A stretch of 64,000 nucleotides of DNA. Origin: an uncultured Oscillospiraceae bacterium (GTDB lineage Bacteria; Bacillota; Clostridia; Oscillospirales; Ruminococcaceae). The DNA is taken from positions 62,001 through 126,000 of the forward strand of contig CAJTVI010000001.1 in assembly GCA_910579545.1 (NCBI GenBank), written 5' to 3'. Position numbers and translations under genes: made by a program. Below are positions 33,587 to 41,888 of this stretch, piece after piece (positions within the stretch are counted from its first letter, which is position 1; the number at the start of each line of letters is the position of its first letter). The notes under the pieces are model-generated. The model made no database searches and was not told the origin of the DNA. It saw only the letters and a program-made list of their open reading frames with translations.

Positions 33587-34800
33587 GGGGCCTGCTCCTT
33601 CCGTATCGTAATGCGGTTTACGCTGCACTCGGCCGTCCGGTCCCGCAGGGCCAGCTGGATCTGCCGGCCGGGCAAAAGCTGCTCCGGCTCCAGCACCCGG
33701 CCGCCTTCATCCTGCACCAGGGCGTAGCCGCGGGCCAGCACCCTGTACGGGGCAAGGCTCTGGGCCAGCCGGGCCGCGTGGGCAAGCTGGCCGCCCTTTT
33801 GGGCCAAAAGCCGCCCGGACGCCTGCCGCACAAGGGCTGCAGTACGCCCAAGCGCCGCCTGTTTTTGGGCGATGCCGCGCGCGGCGGCGGGCATTGCCCC
33901 GGAGCCTTTTGCCAAAACTACCTTATTATAACACAACTGCCAGCGCATTTGCATATTTTTGTGAATATTTTGCCGCAAATTGTATATTTTTCGCAGGTAT
34001 TCCTCCCGGTCCGGCACCGCAAGCTCGGCCGCGGCGCTGGGGGTGGGCGCGCGCTCGTCAGCCACAAAGTCCAGGATGGTATAATCGATCTCGTGCCCCA
34101 CCGCGCTGATGAGCGGGATGCGGCAGGCATAGGCCGCCCGGGCGATCTCCTCGCTGTTAAAGACCCAAAGGTCCTCCCGCGAGCCGCCGCCCCGGGCCAC
34201 GATGATCACATCCGCGCGGCCGTCGGCATCCAGCCGCCGGATGGCCTGGGCCACCTCCCGCGAGGCGTGCTGCCCCTGCACGTTGGCCGGCGCCAGCAGC
34301 AGCCGGGCCAGTGGCCAGCGGCGGCCGAGCACCTGGATGATGTCCTGCAGGGCCGCCCCGGTGCGGGAGGTGACCACCCCCACGCATCCCGGGCAGGGCG
34401 GCAGCGGCTTTTTATGCTCGGCCAAAAACAGCCCCTCGCCCGCAAGCCGCGCTTTGAGCTGCTCAAAGGCCAGCTGGGCCGAGCCGATCCCATCCGGGAA
34501 CATGTCCTCCACATACACCTGAAAAGCGCCGTCCCGCTCAAACAGGCTCACCCGGCAGCGCACCAGCACATGCATGCCGTCCTCGGGTGTAAAGGCAAGC
34601 CGCCTTGCATCCCGGCTGAACATCACCGCCTTGACGCTGGCCCGTTCGTCCCGCAAAGAAAAATAAAAGTGCCCGCTCTTGCGGTGGTTGACGAAATTGG
34701 CGATCTCGCCCTGCAGGGCAATGTCGGTGAGCACCGGGTCCCGGTCCAAAAGGGTTTTGACATAGGCGTTAAGCGCCGAAACCGTAATGATGTTTGCCAT
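33583..34800 (-). CDS. xseA: Exodeoxyribonuclease VII large subunit
   Basis: A 405-residue nuclease subunit that degrades single-stranded DNA from both ends. The N-terminal OB fold (ITVSALNAYVKTLLDRDPVL, GEIANFVNHRKSGHFYFSLRD) is followed by the catalytic domain with VVTSRTGAALQDI, DVIIVARGGGSREDLW, SAVGHEIDYTILDFVADERAPTPSAAAEL, then a helical arm and a C-terminal segment RVLARGYALVQDEGG. ATG 34800 lies 5 bp after the M22 stop. Confidence 0.97.
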   Translation of the reverse strand: MANIITVSALNAYVKTLLDRDPVLTDIALQGEIANFVNHRKSGHFYFSLRDERASVKAVMFSRDARRLAFTPEDGMHVLVRCRVSLFERDGAFQVYVEDMFPDGIGSAQLAFEQLKARLAGEGLFLAEHKKPLPPCPGCVGVVTSRTGAALQDIIQVLGRRWPLARLLLAPANVQGQHASREVAQAIRRLDADGRADVIIVARGGGSREDLWVFNSEEIARAAYACRIPLISAVGHEIDYTILDFVADERAPTPSAAAELAVPDREEYLRKIYNLRQNIHKNMQMRWQLCYNKVVLAKGSGAMPAAARGIAQKQAALGRTAALVRQASGRLLAQKGGQLAHAARLAQSLAPYRVLARGYALVQDEGGRVLEPEQLLPGRQIQLALRDRTAECSVNRITIRKEQAP

Positions 34801-34805
34801 GTCCC

Positions 34806-35741
34806 TTACGCCCCCTTCTGCGCCGCCATGCCGGCCAGCAGCGCCACGCCGATGGCATTGTCGCTGGAAAAACGGCCCGGCACAAACAGTACGCCGGGCA
34901 GCCGCGCCTGCACATACTGCCGCACCACCTCGCTGCTCATCACCCCGCCGGCACAGACCACCGGCAGGCCGGGATGCTCCTTGAGGGCGGCTTTGGTCAT
35001 GCGTAAAACTGTTTCGGCCACGCAGCAAAGGCAGTATTTGCACACATAGGCCGGGCTTTTGCCCTGGCGCAGCAGGGCATCGCACTGGTTTTCCAGCCCC
35101 GACAGGCTGCACTGCATCCCCCGCACGCTGGCCTTGGGGGCAACCGGCTCGGCGCATTCCCCCGCCAGGGCGGACACCGCCGGCCCCGCCGGAAAGCCGT
35201 ACCCCAGCCGGACCCCCAGCCGATCCACCGCCTGACCGGCGTACAGATCGCTGCTGCTGCCCAGCAGGCGCAGCCGGGCGGGGGTATCGCAGAGGATCAG
35301 GTCGGTGGTGCCGCCCGAAATGTGAAAAACCAGCACTGGAATCGAAAAGAGCTCCGGCCGGCCGGCGGCAAACAGGGCCGCCGCGATATGCCCCTGCTGG
35401 TGGGTGGTTTGGATCACCGGCAGCCCCCGGGCCGCCGCAAAGGCGTGCGCCGCGCAAAGGCCGGCCAAAAAGCAGGGCATATAGGACCCCTCGGCCGGGC
35501 GGGGCTTTGCCGAGACCCCTACCACCTCAACCTTGCCAAGGTCCGTTTGGGCCGCAAGCTTGTCCAGCAGGGCCGGCAGCGCCGCCGTATGGTGAAAGAG
35601 CGCCTCGCTCTGGCGCAGGCCCAGCTGGCCGGGCTTTACCGGCAAAAGCTGTTTTGTATCGCAAACAACCTCTCCGGCCTCGGTGTCAAACACCGCCAGA
35701 GAGGTTGCATAGTTGCTGGTGTCAAACCCAAGGCTCAGCAT
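34806..35741 (-). CDS. M22/Kae1-family protein, TsaD paralogue
   Basis: A 311-residue ASKHA-fold protein. ATG 35741 has GGGGAG 8 nt upstream. It starts SLGFDTSNYATSLAVFD, differing from true TsaD (GIETSCDETA). The metal pair is in THQQGHIAAAL, phosphate binding in HISGGTTDLIL, and RFSSDNAIGVALLAGMA closes the domain. Many Clostridia carry this paralogue between nusB and xseA in addition to real tsaD. Whether it still helps t6A synthesis is unknown; I would not call it tsaD. It overlaps nusB by 7 bp. Confidence 0.85.
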   Translation of the reverse strand: MLSLGFDTSNYATSLAVFDTEAGEVVCDTKQLLPVKPGQLGLRQSEALFHHTAALPALLDKLAAQTDLGKVEVVGVSAKPRPAEGSYMPCFLAGLCAAHAFAAARGLPVIQTTHQQGHIAAALFAAGRPELFSIPVLVFHISGGTTDLILCDTPARLRLLGSSSDLYAGQAVDRLGVRLGYGFPAGPAVSALAGECAEPVAPKASVRGMQCSLSGLENQCDALLRQGKSPAYVCKYCLCCVAETVLRMTKAALKEHPGLPVVCAGGVMSSEVVRQYVQARLPGVLFVPGRFSSDNAIGVALLAGMAAQKGA

Positions 35742-36259
35742 GGGGCAGGCTCCCCGCATTGGGCGGCCCCGGTGTCCGGCTCCGGCTGGGATGCGGCGGC
35801 GCTGTCAGCTTCGGCGGCGTCCGGCTGGGAGGCGGCGGCCTCGGCATCGTCCGGCGCAAGCTCGCGCGAGATCGCGCCCAGCACGCCGTTGACAAACTGG
35901 TAATCGTCCTCGCCGCCGTATTTTTTGGTCAGCTCCACCGCCTCGTTGATGGCAACGCCGGGCAGCTTTTCGTCCCCGTACAGCATCTCGCTGAGCGCCA
36001 GCCGCAGCGCGCAGAGGCTCACCCTGGAAATACGGTTCATGGTCCAGCCGCGCAGCCGCCCCTTGATCTGGGCGTCGATTTCCTCCCGGTGGTCGTAGTA
36101 GCCCAAAATCAGCTGTTCGCCAAAAGCGTCCAGCGCGTTTTCTTCCAGCTCGCGGCTCTGGGCGATCAGGCCCGGGACGTCCTCATCGTCAAAGGTGGCC
36201 GAAAACGCCAGCAAAAACGCGCGCTCGCGCCCCTGGCGGCGGGAGAGTTTTTCTTCCAT
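35735..36259 (-). CDS. nusB: Transcription antitermination protein NusB, acidic C-terminal tail
   Basis: A 174-residue helical RNA-binding protein for rRNA antitermination with NusE. The core (~135 residues) runs from SRRQGRERAFLLAFSA through LDAFGEQLILGYYDHREEIDAQI, LRLALSEMLYGDEKLPGVAINEAVELTKKYG and FVNGVLGAI. After it comes an extra ~38-residue Ala/Asp/Glu/Pro tail with an internal ASQPD/ASQPEPD repeat not usual in NusB. First gene of the nusB-to-recN operon; the Asp23-family gene upstream has its own strong promoter. Confidence 0.94.
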   Translation of the reverse strand: MEEKLSRRQGRERAFLLAFSATFDDEDVPGLIAQSRELEENALDAFGEQLILGYYDHREEIDAQIKGRLRGWTMNRISRVSLCALRLALSEMLYGDEKLPGVAINEAVELTKKYGGEDDYQFVNGVLGAISRELAPDDAEAAASQPDAAEADSAAASQPEPDTGAAQCGEPAPC

Positions 36260-36431
36260 TGATCTTCCTCAAATCCTGGCCGTCTGCGCGGCGGCCGGGC
36301 CGGCCCATCGCCCCGCCCGGCTGCTTTTTGCTTTGATACGGCCTATAAATTGGATGCGGCTTTTGCCGCCCTGCCTGCAAAAACAAAGCGCGAACAGGGC
36401 CACCCAAAGCGGGATGGCCCTGTGCTGCGCG

Positions 36432-36800
36432 TTATTCCCCGGCGGGTTCGGCTTCTTCCACCGCCACGCCCACCACAACCAGATTCACCTTGGACACCGT
36501 GATGCTGGTCATGTTTTGAACGGCGTTTTTAACGTTTTCCTGCACCTTTTCGCTCACGGCGGGAATCTTGCAGCCATACGAGACCACCAGGCTCACGGTG
36601 ATCTCGGCCACATCGTCCACCAACTGCACCGTAATGGGCTTGGGGATGGATTTGCCCAGCAGGTTTTTTGCGCTGAGGGTCTCGGCGCGCACCCCGCGCA
36701 CCCCCTCCACCTCAAGGGTGGCCAGGCGGGCGATCTTGGCGATCACGTCGGTGGAGATCTGAAGGCTGCCCCCCACCACATCCGAATTTTGTACGTCCAT
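36432..36800 (-). CDS. Asp23/Gls24-family protein
   Basis: A 122-residue protein. ATG 36800 has AGGAGGGG 8 nt upstream. GGSLQISTDVIAKIARLATLEVEGVRGV, VQLVDDVAEITVSLVVSYGCKIPAV and VQENVKNAVQNMTSITVSKVNLVVVGV are the family pattern, also seen in YqhY. In Firmicutes YqhY is encoded just before nusB, exactly as here, and has been linked to fatty-acid/acetyl-CoA carboxylase control. Transcribed from a near-consensus promoter. Confidence 0.92.
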   Translation of the reverse strand: MDVQNSDVVGGSLQISTDVIAKIARLATLEVEGVRGVRAETLSAKNLLGKSIPKPITVQLVDDVAEITVSLVVSYGCKIPAVSEKVQENVKNAVQNMTSITVSKVNLVVVGVAVEEAEPAGE

Positions 36801-36880
36801 GGCAATGCCCCTCCTGCGATGGATTGATTTGCCCCCGCGCGTTTTGGCAAAGGCGGCCGAGGGCAGTTTTTGACACTGCA

Positions 36881-36909
36881 ATTATACCACAACTTGCGCA
36901 GGCGGGCAA
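36881..36909 (-). promoter_or_regulatory. Strong promoter for the Asp23-nusB operon
   Basis: Minus strand: TTGCCC (36909-36904), 17-bp spacer, TATAAT (36886-36881) with a TG extended -10. The leader is about 75 nt. Confidence 0.75.
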
Positions 36910-36961
36910 CAAAAACCTTTTGCGCCGCCCTTTTGTTTGCGCCGCGCGGCCGGCTGTTTGC

Positions 36962-37555
36962 TTATTTTACCTCCACCACGGTAATATTTTGCACGCTTAC
37001 GCTGCATTTACTCAAGACAATGTCCCGGATCTGGGCAACCTCTTCTTTTGTAAGGCCGTCGTTTGCGGTCATCACGGTGATGTTGACCTGCCCCTCATTG
37101 ATAAAGGCCACGCAGTCCACAAAGCCCTTGGCGCGGATCAGGTTCTCCACGTCGCTTTCAAGGGTGATGCTCTCGATCTGGGCGGTGAGTTTGGCGGTGA
37201 GCTCGCTCTTTTCCTCATCGGTCAGCTTGGCGCTCTTCAGGCTCTTTTGCAGCGCGTCCAGCGCCTCGTCCCGGGTTTTGCTGCGCTGCAGGCGGGCGGT
37301 TTCAAAAAAATCGCTGCCGCTCTGGCTGTTCACACTTACCAGCTGGGCCTCGCCGTAGTTTTTGTCCGCCTCGGGCGCGGCGTCCACCGCAAGCTGGTCG
37401 GTCACGGCGGGGGGCGTGGTGGACGAGGGGGTAGCCGCGGCAGCCAGGGCATTGTCGGTGGTCTTGGCGTACTCCCAGTTGAGGTACACGGCCACCCCCA
37501 GCGCCACCGCAAGGGTGAGCATGGTCATCTTCTGGTTGGTTTTCATCTTTGTCAT
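36962..37555 (-). CDS. spoIIIAH: Stage III sporulation protein AH
   Basis: A 197-residue mother-cell membrane protein that binds forespore SpoIIQ across the engulfing membranes. One helix near the N-terminus (MTMLTLAVALGVAVYLNWEYAK), a disordered linker, an amphipathic segment (FFETARLQRSKTRDEALDALQ) and a C-terminal YscJ/FliF-like ring-building domain (VENLIRAKGFVDCVAFINEGQVNITV). GGAGG precedes ATG 37555. Last gene of the eight-gene spoIIIA operon. Confidence 0.95.
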   Translation of the reverse strand: MTKMKTNQKMTMLTLAVALGVAVYLNWEYAKTTDNALAAAATPSSTTPPAVTDQLAVDAAPEADKNYGEAQLVSVNSQSGSDFFETARLQRSKTRDEALDALQKSLKSAKLTDEEKSELTAKLTAQIESITLESDVENLIRAKGFVDCVAFINEGQVNITVMTANDGLTKEEVAQIRDIVLSKCSVSVQNITVVEVK

Positions 37556-37568
37556 ATCAATGCCTCCA

Positions 37569-38093
37569 TCAAGTCATTTTTGCAATACTGATGCGGTTGC
37601 TCGGCACCCCAAGCACCACGCTGACCAGCTCGGTGACCCGGGCCGCAACGGCCACGTTGGCGCCGCCCTGGCACACCACCGCCACGCCGCGGATCTCGGG
37701 CTCCCAGGTCATCTCCACCAGCGGCTCCTCGCCGCTTGCGGCGCTGCGCAAAACATGGGTCTTTTCGTACCCGCCGCTCTCCCCCTCCGCCTTTTCGTTG
37801 AGGGCGTAGACTGTCTCCCGCGAGGAATCCAGCGTGATCATCACGGCGGTTTCGCCCGCGCCGTCCACCTGGCGGATCATCCCGGCAAGCTTTTCTTCCA
37901 GCCGGCTCAGGTACTCGGTTTCCGAAAGGCTTTGCTGCGCCGGGGCCGGGGCTTGCTGCCCGGTTTTGGCCGGGCTTTGGCAAAAATCTGAAAGCAAAAT
38001 CAGCAGCATCCCTCCCAGCCCCAGCACAAACAGCAGGGACACGGGGCGCTTGCCTGCCTTTTGGCTCAGCCATTCGCGGGCTTTTTGCATCAT
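37569..38093 (-). CDS. spoIIIAG: Stage III sporulation protein AG
   Basis: A 174-residue ring-forming protein of the sporulation channel. One helix (SLLFVLGLGGMLLILLSDF), then a RBM domain: EYLSRLEEKLAGMIRQVDGAG, AVMITLDSSRETVYALNEK, and IRGVAVVCQGGANVAVAARVTELVSVVLGVPSNRISI. ATG 38093 overlaps the spoIIIAF stop; a second ATG at 38090 is adjacent. Confidence 0.94.
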   Translation of the reverse strand: MMQKAREWLSQKAGKRPVSLLFVLGLGGMLLILLSDFCQSPAKTGQQAPAPAQQSLSETEYLSRLEEKLAGMIRQVDGAGETAVMITLDSSRETVYALNEKAEGESGGYEKTHVLRSAASGEEPLVEMTWEPEIRGVAVVCQGGANVAVAARVTELVSVVLGVPSNRISIAKMT

Positions 38094-38542
38094 GGTGCGC
38101 CTTCCATTCCCCGGCAATGGATGCTGCCGGCCCCATTCAGTTCCTCCTCCAGGATCGCCTGCGCCTGCCCGGCCTCGGCTTCGTTCTGCAAAAAGGCCGT
38201 GACCTGCAGCCGTCCATCGTTTGCGCCGGCCGCTACCCGCGCATGGATCCCCTCGCCGGCCAGCCGCGCCGTAAGCCGGGCCTCCAGCGCCCCAAGGGCG
38301 GCCTCGCGCACCAGCTCGTCGGACGCCTCGGGCGCCGCCGCACAGAGCGGCTGCTCCAGCTGCGCGCGCACCTCGCCCCAGCCGGCGGTGTGCGCCGGCG
38401 TTAAAACGGATACTAAAATATACAGCGCCAGCACCGTTTTTATGACCCTTGCCGCGCCCTTTGCCGGCAAAAGCAGCTGCAAAGCCCCCGCGAGGGCGCA
38501 GCAGATGCAGACCCGCAGGGCCCATTGCCGCACCGCGTCCAT
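38090..38542 (-). CDS. spoIIIAF: Stage III sporulation protein AF
   Basis: A 150-residue protein with two N-terminal helices (ALRVCICCALAGALQLLLPA, VIKTVLALYILVSVLTP) and a ring-building-like C-terminal domain (LEARLTARLAGEGIHARV, LQVTAFLQNEAEAGQAQAIL). Sequence is poorly conserved in this family; the call rests on helix layout, the VIKTVLALYIL segment and its position between AE and AG. Confidence 0.9.
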   Translation of the reverse strand: MDAVRQWALRVCICCALAGALQLLLPAKGAARVIKTVLALYILVSVLTPAHTAGWGEVRAQLEQPLCAAAPEASDELVREAALGALEARLTARLAGEGIHARVAAGANDGRLQVTAFLQNEAEAGQAQAILEEELNGAGSIHCRGMEGAP

Positions 38543-38546
38543 CCCA

Positions 38547-39596
38547 TTATCCCCCTCCCCCGGTTACGATCATCAGCGCGGTGGCCAGCACCACCAGCAT
38601 AAAAAAGAATACCAAAAACGAAACGCCGATGCCGATGCTCTGGGCCGCGCCCTCCAGCACGCTGCCGCAGCGCTTGAGCCCCGCGGCCTTTGCTACAAGG
38701 GCCGCCGCGGCAATGGCCGCGCTGTAGGCCGCGCAGCGGGCCAGCAGCGGCACAAAGGCCGCCGCCAGCACCGCGATGGCCGCAAACCCCAGCGACCCCT
38801 TGAGCACCCGCAGGCCGGCCAGCACGCTGCCCATGGCGTCTGACGCCACCCCGCCCACCAGCGGCACCGCGCTGCTGAGCACAAACTGCCCGGTTTTGGC
38901 GGCCAGGCTGTCGGCCCCCTGGGCCAGCACCGTCTGCAGCCCAAGCACCCCCGCAAAGGCCGCCGCCAAAAATTTGACCAGCCAGCGCACCGCGCTGCCG
39001 AGCAGGGCGCAGGCGTCGGTAAGCCCCTCCACAAAGCAGAGGCCGGCGGCCGTGTTGAGCGCAAGGTACACCTGCAAAAGCGGCATGGCAACCGTGCTGA
39101 TGAGCTGGGCCGAAAACCCCGCGATCATCAAAAACATCCCGCTGTACACGGTGGCCGCGCCCGGCTGCCCGCAGCTGAGCATGACCCCCGAAAACACCGG
39201 CACAAAGCTGATGAGGTAGCCGTACCAGCCCTGCACCGTTTGGGCGATCTCGTCCATCAGGCCCAGCAAAGGCTCGGCCGTAAGCAGAAACACCCCCAGC
39301 AAAAGCACCCATTCCAGCATCTGGCGCCAGCCTTCTCCCGGCGCAAGGCAGAGCGCCGCGGCCCCGCAGAGCAAAAAGCAGGCCAGCATCGCCGCCAGCC
39401 GCACCGGCCGCTGCAGCTGCCCGCGGCAGAGCCCGGCCGCCCATTCCAAAAGTTCGCCCAGGCCCATCGAGGCAAACTGCTCCGCATCCGGGCTTGTCCC
39501 CGGCTGGGGGGCGTTTGTGTCCGCGGCCAGGGCCCCCAGGCAGAGCGGCCCCGCCAGCAGGGCCGCCGCCAAAAGCAGCGCGCAAAAACCTTTCAT
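38547..39596 (-). CDS. spoIIIAE: Stage III sporulation protein AE
   Basis: A 349-residue polytopic membrane protein with a signal-like N-terminus (FCALLLAAALLAGPLCLGALA). ATG 39596 is chosen because the AGGG of the overlapping spoIIIAD end is 6 nt upstream; ATG 39602 is too close. GWYGYLISFVPVFSGVMLSCGQPGAA and VSDAMGSVLAG-type segments match the family. Probable core membrane part of the SpoIIIA channel through which the mother cell feeds the forespore. Confidence 0.93.
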   Translation of the reverse strand: MKGFCALLLAAALLAGPLCLGALAADTNAPQPGTSPDAEQFASMGLGELLEWAAGLCRGQLQRPVRLAAMLACFLLCGAAALCLAPGEGWRQMLEWVLLLGVFLLTAEPLLGLMDEIAQTVQGWYGYLISFVPVFSGVMLSCGQPGAATVYSGMFLMIAGFSAQLISTVAMPLLQVYLALNTAAGLCFVEGLTDACALLGSAVRWLVKFLAAAFAGVLGLQTVLAQGADSLAAKTGQFVLSSAVPLVGGVASDAMGSVLAGLRVLKGSLGFAAIAVLAAAFVPLLARCAAYSAAIAAAALVAKAAGLKRCGSVLEGAAQSIGIGVSFLVFFFMLVVLATALMIVTGGGG

Positions 39597-39605
39597 TGGC
39601 ATCCC

Positions 39606-39986
39606 TCATTGCATCAGCAGCATCAGGCGCTCCAGCACCTGGCGCAAAAGGGGCAAAGCGGCGGTAAGCACCAGACAGCGCCCGGCCAGCTCCGCCCCAT
39701 AGGCCAGCGCGCCAAGGCCGGCGTCCCGGCAGAGCTCCTGTAGGTTCTGGGCCACCAGCGCGATGCCCGCCGCCTTGAGCAGGCAGGCAAACTCCTCCCG
39801 GCCCGCAAGCTCGCCCAATCCTTCCAGCCAGGCCGCCAGCGGCGCGGCCGCCGCGGCAAAGGCCCCCAAAAAGAGCACCGCGGCCCCGGCCAGCGCCAGC
39901 ACCGAATAGGCGGGCAGGTATTGGCGCAGCAGGACGATCAGCGCCGCGGCGGTCAACGCAAAGCCCGCAACCTTAAAAATTTCCAT
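39606..39986 (-). CDS. spoIIIAD: Stage III sporulation protein AD
   Basis: A 126-residue, nearly all-hydrophobic protein with three to four helices. FKVAGFALTAAALIVLLRQYLPAYSVLALAGAAVL and FACLLKAAGIALVAQNLQELCRDAG are family hallmarks. It starts 6 bp after the spoIIIAC stop. Confidence 0.93.
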   Translation of the reverse strand: MEIFKVAGFALTAAALIVLLRQYLPAYSVLALAGAAVLFLGAFAAAAAPLAAWLEGLGELAGREEFACLLKAAGIALVAQNLQELCRDAGLGALAYGAELAGRCLVLTAALPLLRQVLERLMLLMQ

Positions 39987-39992
39987 GGCCGT

Positions 39993-40187
39993 TTACAGGT
40001 GGAACAGGTCCTTGATGACCACAAACAGGTCGCTGACCTGGCGCACGATCATCGAGAGCACCACGATCAGCCCCGCCAGCGTTGTCATCATGGCCTGGTC
40101 CTCCCGGCCGGAGCGAATCAGCAGCTGGTTGAGCACCGCCACAATGATCCCGATGGCCGCAATGCGGAATACCAGATCAATGTCCAC
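39993..40187 (-). CDS. spoIIIAC: Stage III sporulation protein AC
   Basis: A 64-residue two-helix membrane protein. GTG 40187 has GGGGAGG upstream. DLVFRIAAIGIIVAVLNQLLIRSGREDQAMMTTLAG is almost identical in pattern to SpoIIIAC across spore formers. Confidence 0.95.
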   Translation of the reverse strand: MDIDLVFRIAAIGIIVAVLNQLLIRSGREDQAMMTTLAGLIVVLSMIVRQVSDLFVVIKDLFHL

Positions 40188-40239
40188 GCGGCTGCACCTC
40201 CCCTTTTTACTGCATTGTTTTTCTTTTTATATGCCCGGC

Positions 40240-40701
40240 CTACAGGAGCAAAAAGGCCAGGAGCAGCCCGGCGCAAAGGCCAAACGACCTGTAAAGCTGT
40301 TTTGCTTTATCCGTTTCTTTTTCGGCCCGGGCTGTAAAGGCGATACACCTTCTTTGGTAATAGGCAAGGGTGCGGCTGGCCTCGGCGCAGCTGCCCTGGC
40401 CCAAGGTGGCAAAGGCAGGCTGCAGGGCGGCGCGCTCCTCCGGGGTAAAAAGCGCCGGCAGGCAAAATCTTTGCAGCTGGCCGCAACCCTCAAGGTTCAG
40501 CAGCCCAAAGCCGGGCTCTGCGCGCAGCATTTGCAGAATGTCCTCCAGCGGCAGGGCGCGGAACGCGATCTCGTCCCGGATGCGCCCCAGCAAAAGCTCC
40601 AGCTGGCGCAGCGCGGCAAGGTGCCGCCGCGCCTGCCCCAGCCGCCAGCACCCGGCCCCATACCCGGCCAGGGCCAGCAGCAAACAGCCTGCAAGCTTCA
40701 T
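40240..40701 (-). CDS. spoIIIAB: Stage III sporulation protein AB
   Basis: A 153-residue protein with an N-terminal helix, a helical soluble domain like GspF/PilC (RRHLAALRQLELLLGRIRDEIAFRALPLEDIL) and a C-terminal helix (SFGLCAGLLLAFLLL). It starts inside the spoIIIAA stop (TGATG). With the AA ATPase it resembles a type II/IV secretion motor. Confidence 0.94.
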   Translation of the reverse strand: MKLAGCLLLALAGYGAGCWRLGQARRHLAALRQLELLLGRIRDEIAFRALPLEDILQMLRAEPGFGLLNLEGCGQLQRFCLPALFTPEERAALQPAFATLGQGSCAEASRTLAYYQRRCIAFTARAEKETDKAKQLYRSFGLCAGLLLAFLLL

Positions 40702-41609
40702 CACAGGGCCCGCACCTCCCGCACAAGGCCGGGCTGCTGCGGCCCGGCCAGCACCACCGCCGTACAAAAGGCCCCCTGCCGGGCCAGCGCCGCAAACTGC
40801 GGGCGGCGGCACAAAACCTCGGCGTCTGTGCCGTGTACCGAGGCCGCAAACTCCACCCCAGCGTGCAGGCCCTGTTCCAGCGCGGCCGCGTCCTCCCCTC
40901 CGCCCAGCTCGTCGCATAAAATCACCTGGGGGCCAAGCGCGCGCAGCGCCATGCAGATGGCCTGCGCCTTGGGCAGCCCGGTGATCACCTCGCAGTGCAG
41001 CGGCGCGGGATACACAAACCCCTGGGCCGTGCAGGGGGCAAGCTCGCCCCGCTCATCCACCACCGTGACCTTGCGCCCCAGGTCGGAGAGGTACTGGGCA
41101 ATGCCGCGCAAAAAGGTGGTTTTTCCACTGCCCGGCGGCCCCACCACCAGCACCCCGCCGCCCTGCTTAAGGGCAAGGCGCAAAGCGCCTGGCATCTCCG
41201 GCCGCAGCTTGCGGGCAACGCGCAGGTTGAGCGAGGTGACGGTTTGGAAGGCGGCGGCCTGTCCGTTTTCGCAGTACAGCAGGCCGGCTACCCCCACCCG
41301 GTGGCCGCCCGGCAGGGTAAAAAAACCCTGCCGCAGCTCCTGCTGGCAGCTGTGTACCGAATGGCCGCAGAGGGCGTAAAAGCACTCCTGCAAACGGGCG
41401 TGGGGCATGGGCGCAGCCAGGGCATCAAGGGCGGCAAGGCCGGGCGCTTCGGCGGCGGGCAGCTGGCCCCTCGCGGTACCCAGCACCACCGGCCGGCCGC
41501 TGCGCAGGTGGATCTCCTGCACCCCGGCGGCAAACACCGGCTCCAGCCGGCCCAATGCCTCCCGCAGGCCGCCCGGCAGGCGGAGGATCGCAGAAAAATA
41601 GGGGTCCAT
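40701..41609 (-). CDS. spoIIIAA: Stage III sporulation protein AA, secretion-type ATPase
   Basis: A 302-residue ATPase that powers the SpoIIIA channel. VQEIHLRSGRPV and HRVGVAGL mark the N-domain; Walker A is GPPGSGKTTFLRG, Walker B VILCDELGGGED, with KVTVVDERGELAP between. It opens the operon. Expression in Bacillus depends on sigma-E; I found no confident sigma-E promoter upstream, but a 16-bp stem hairpin lies there. Confidence 0.96.
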   Translation of the reverse strand: MDPYFSAILRLPGGLREALGRLEPVFAAGVQEIHLRSGRPVVLGTARGQLPAAEAPGLAALDALAAPMPHARLQECFYALCGHSVHSCQQELRQGFFTLPGGHRVGVAGLLYCENGQAAAFQTVTSLNLRVARKLRPEMPGALRLALKQGGGVLVVGPPGSGKTTFLRGIAQYLSDLGRKVTVVDERGELAPCTAQGFVYPAPLHCEVITGLPKAQAICMALRALGPQVILCDELGGGEDAAALEQGLHAGVEFAASVHGTDAEVLCRRPQFAALARQGAFCTAVVLAGPQQPGLVREVRAL

Positions 41610-41764
41610 GGCATCGCTTCCTTTGGCTTTTTTGCTCTGCGGGCAGCCGCGGCCGCTTTTGCACCTCTTGGCGCGGCAGGCCGTGGACGGGCCGCCGTCG
41701 GTTTTTGGCCCGCCGGCCCCGCGCGTGGGGTGGGGCGGCAACTTGTCCGCATACCAAAGGATAT

Positions 41765-41808
41765 GAGGCCCCCTGCCCGGATAGAACGTCCACCGGGCAG
41801 GGGGCCTC
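41765..41808. repeat. 16-bp perfect stem hairpin upstream of spoIIIAA
   Basis: GAGGCCCCCTGCCCGG (41765-41780) and its exact complement (41793-41808) around a 12-nt loop, 156 bp before the spoIIIAA start. No T run on either side. It may insulate spoIIIA from yjdF readthrough or be a transcript-protecting structure. Confidence 0.8.
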
Positions 41809-41822
41809 AAGCGATGCTTTGC

Positions 41823-41858
41823 AAAAGGGGGGATCCACCAAAAGGCAGACCCCCCCTT
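41823..41858 (-). terminator. Probable terminator after yjdF
   Basis: Minus strand: AAGGGGGG (41858-41851) pairs with CCCCCCTT (41832-41825), 18-nt loop, followed by T. The T run is short (four). Confidence 0.6.
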
Positions 41859-41888
41859 AATAAGCTGAAAAACTGAACGGCAATGCGA

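Noticed and set aside
41610..41764. Sigma-E promoter for spoIIIA
   Set aside because: A CTCATATC resembling the -35 occurs at the foot of the hairpin, but no CATACAAT-like -10 lies at 13-15 bp.
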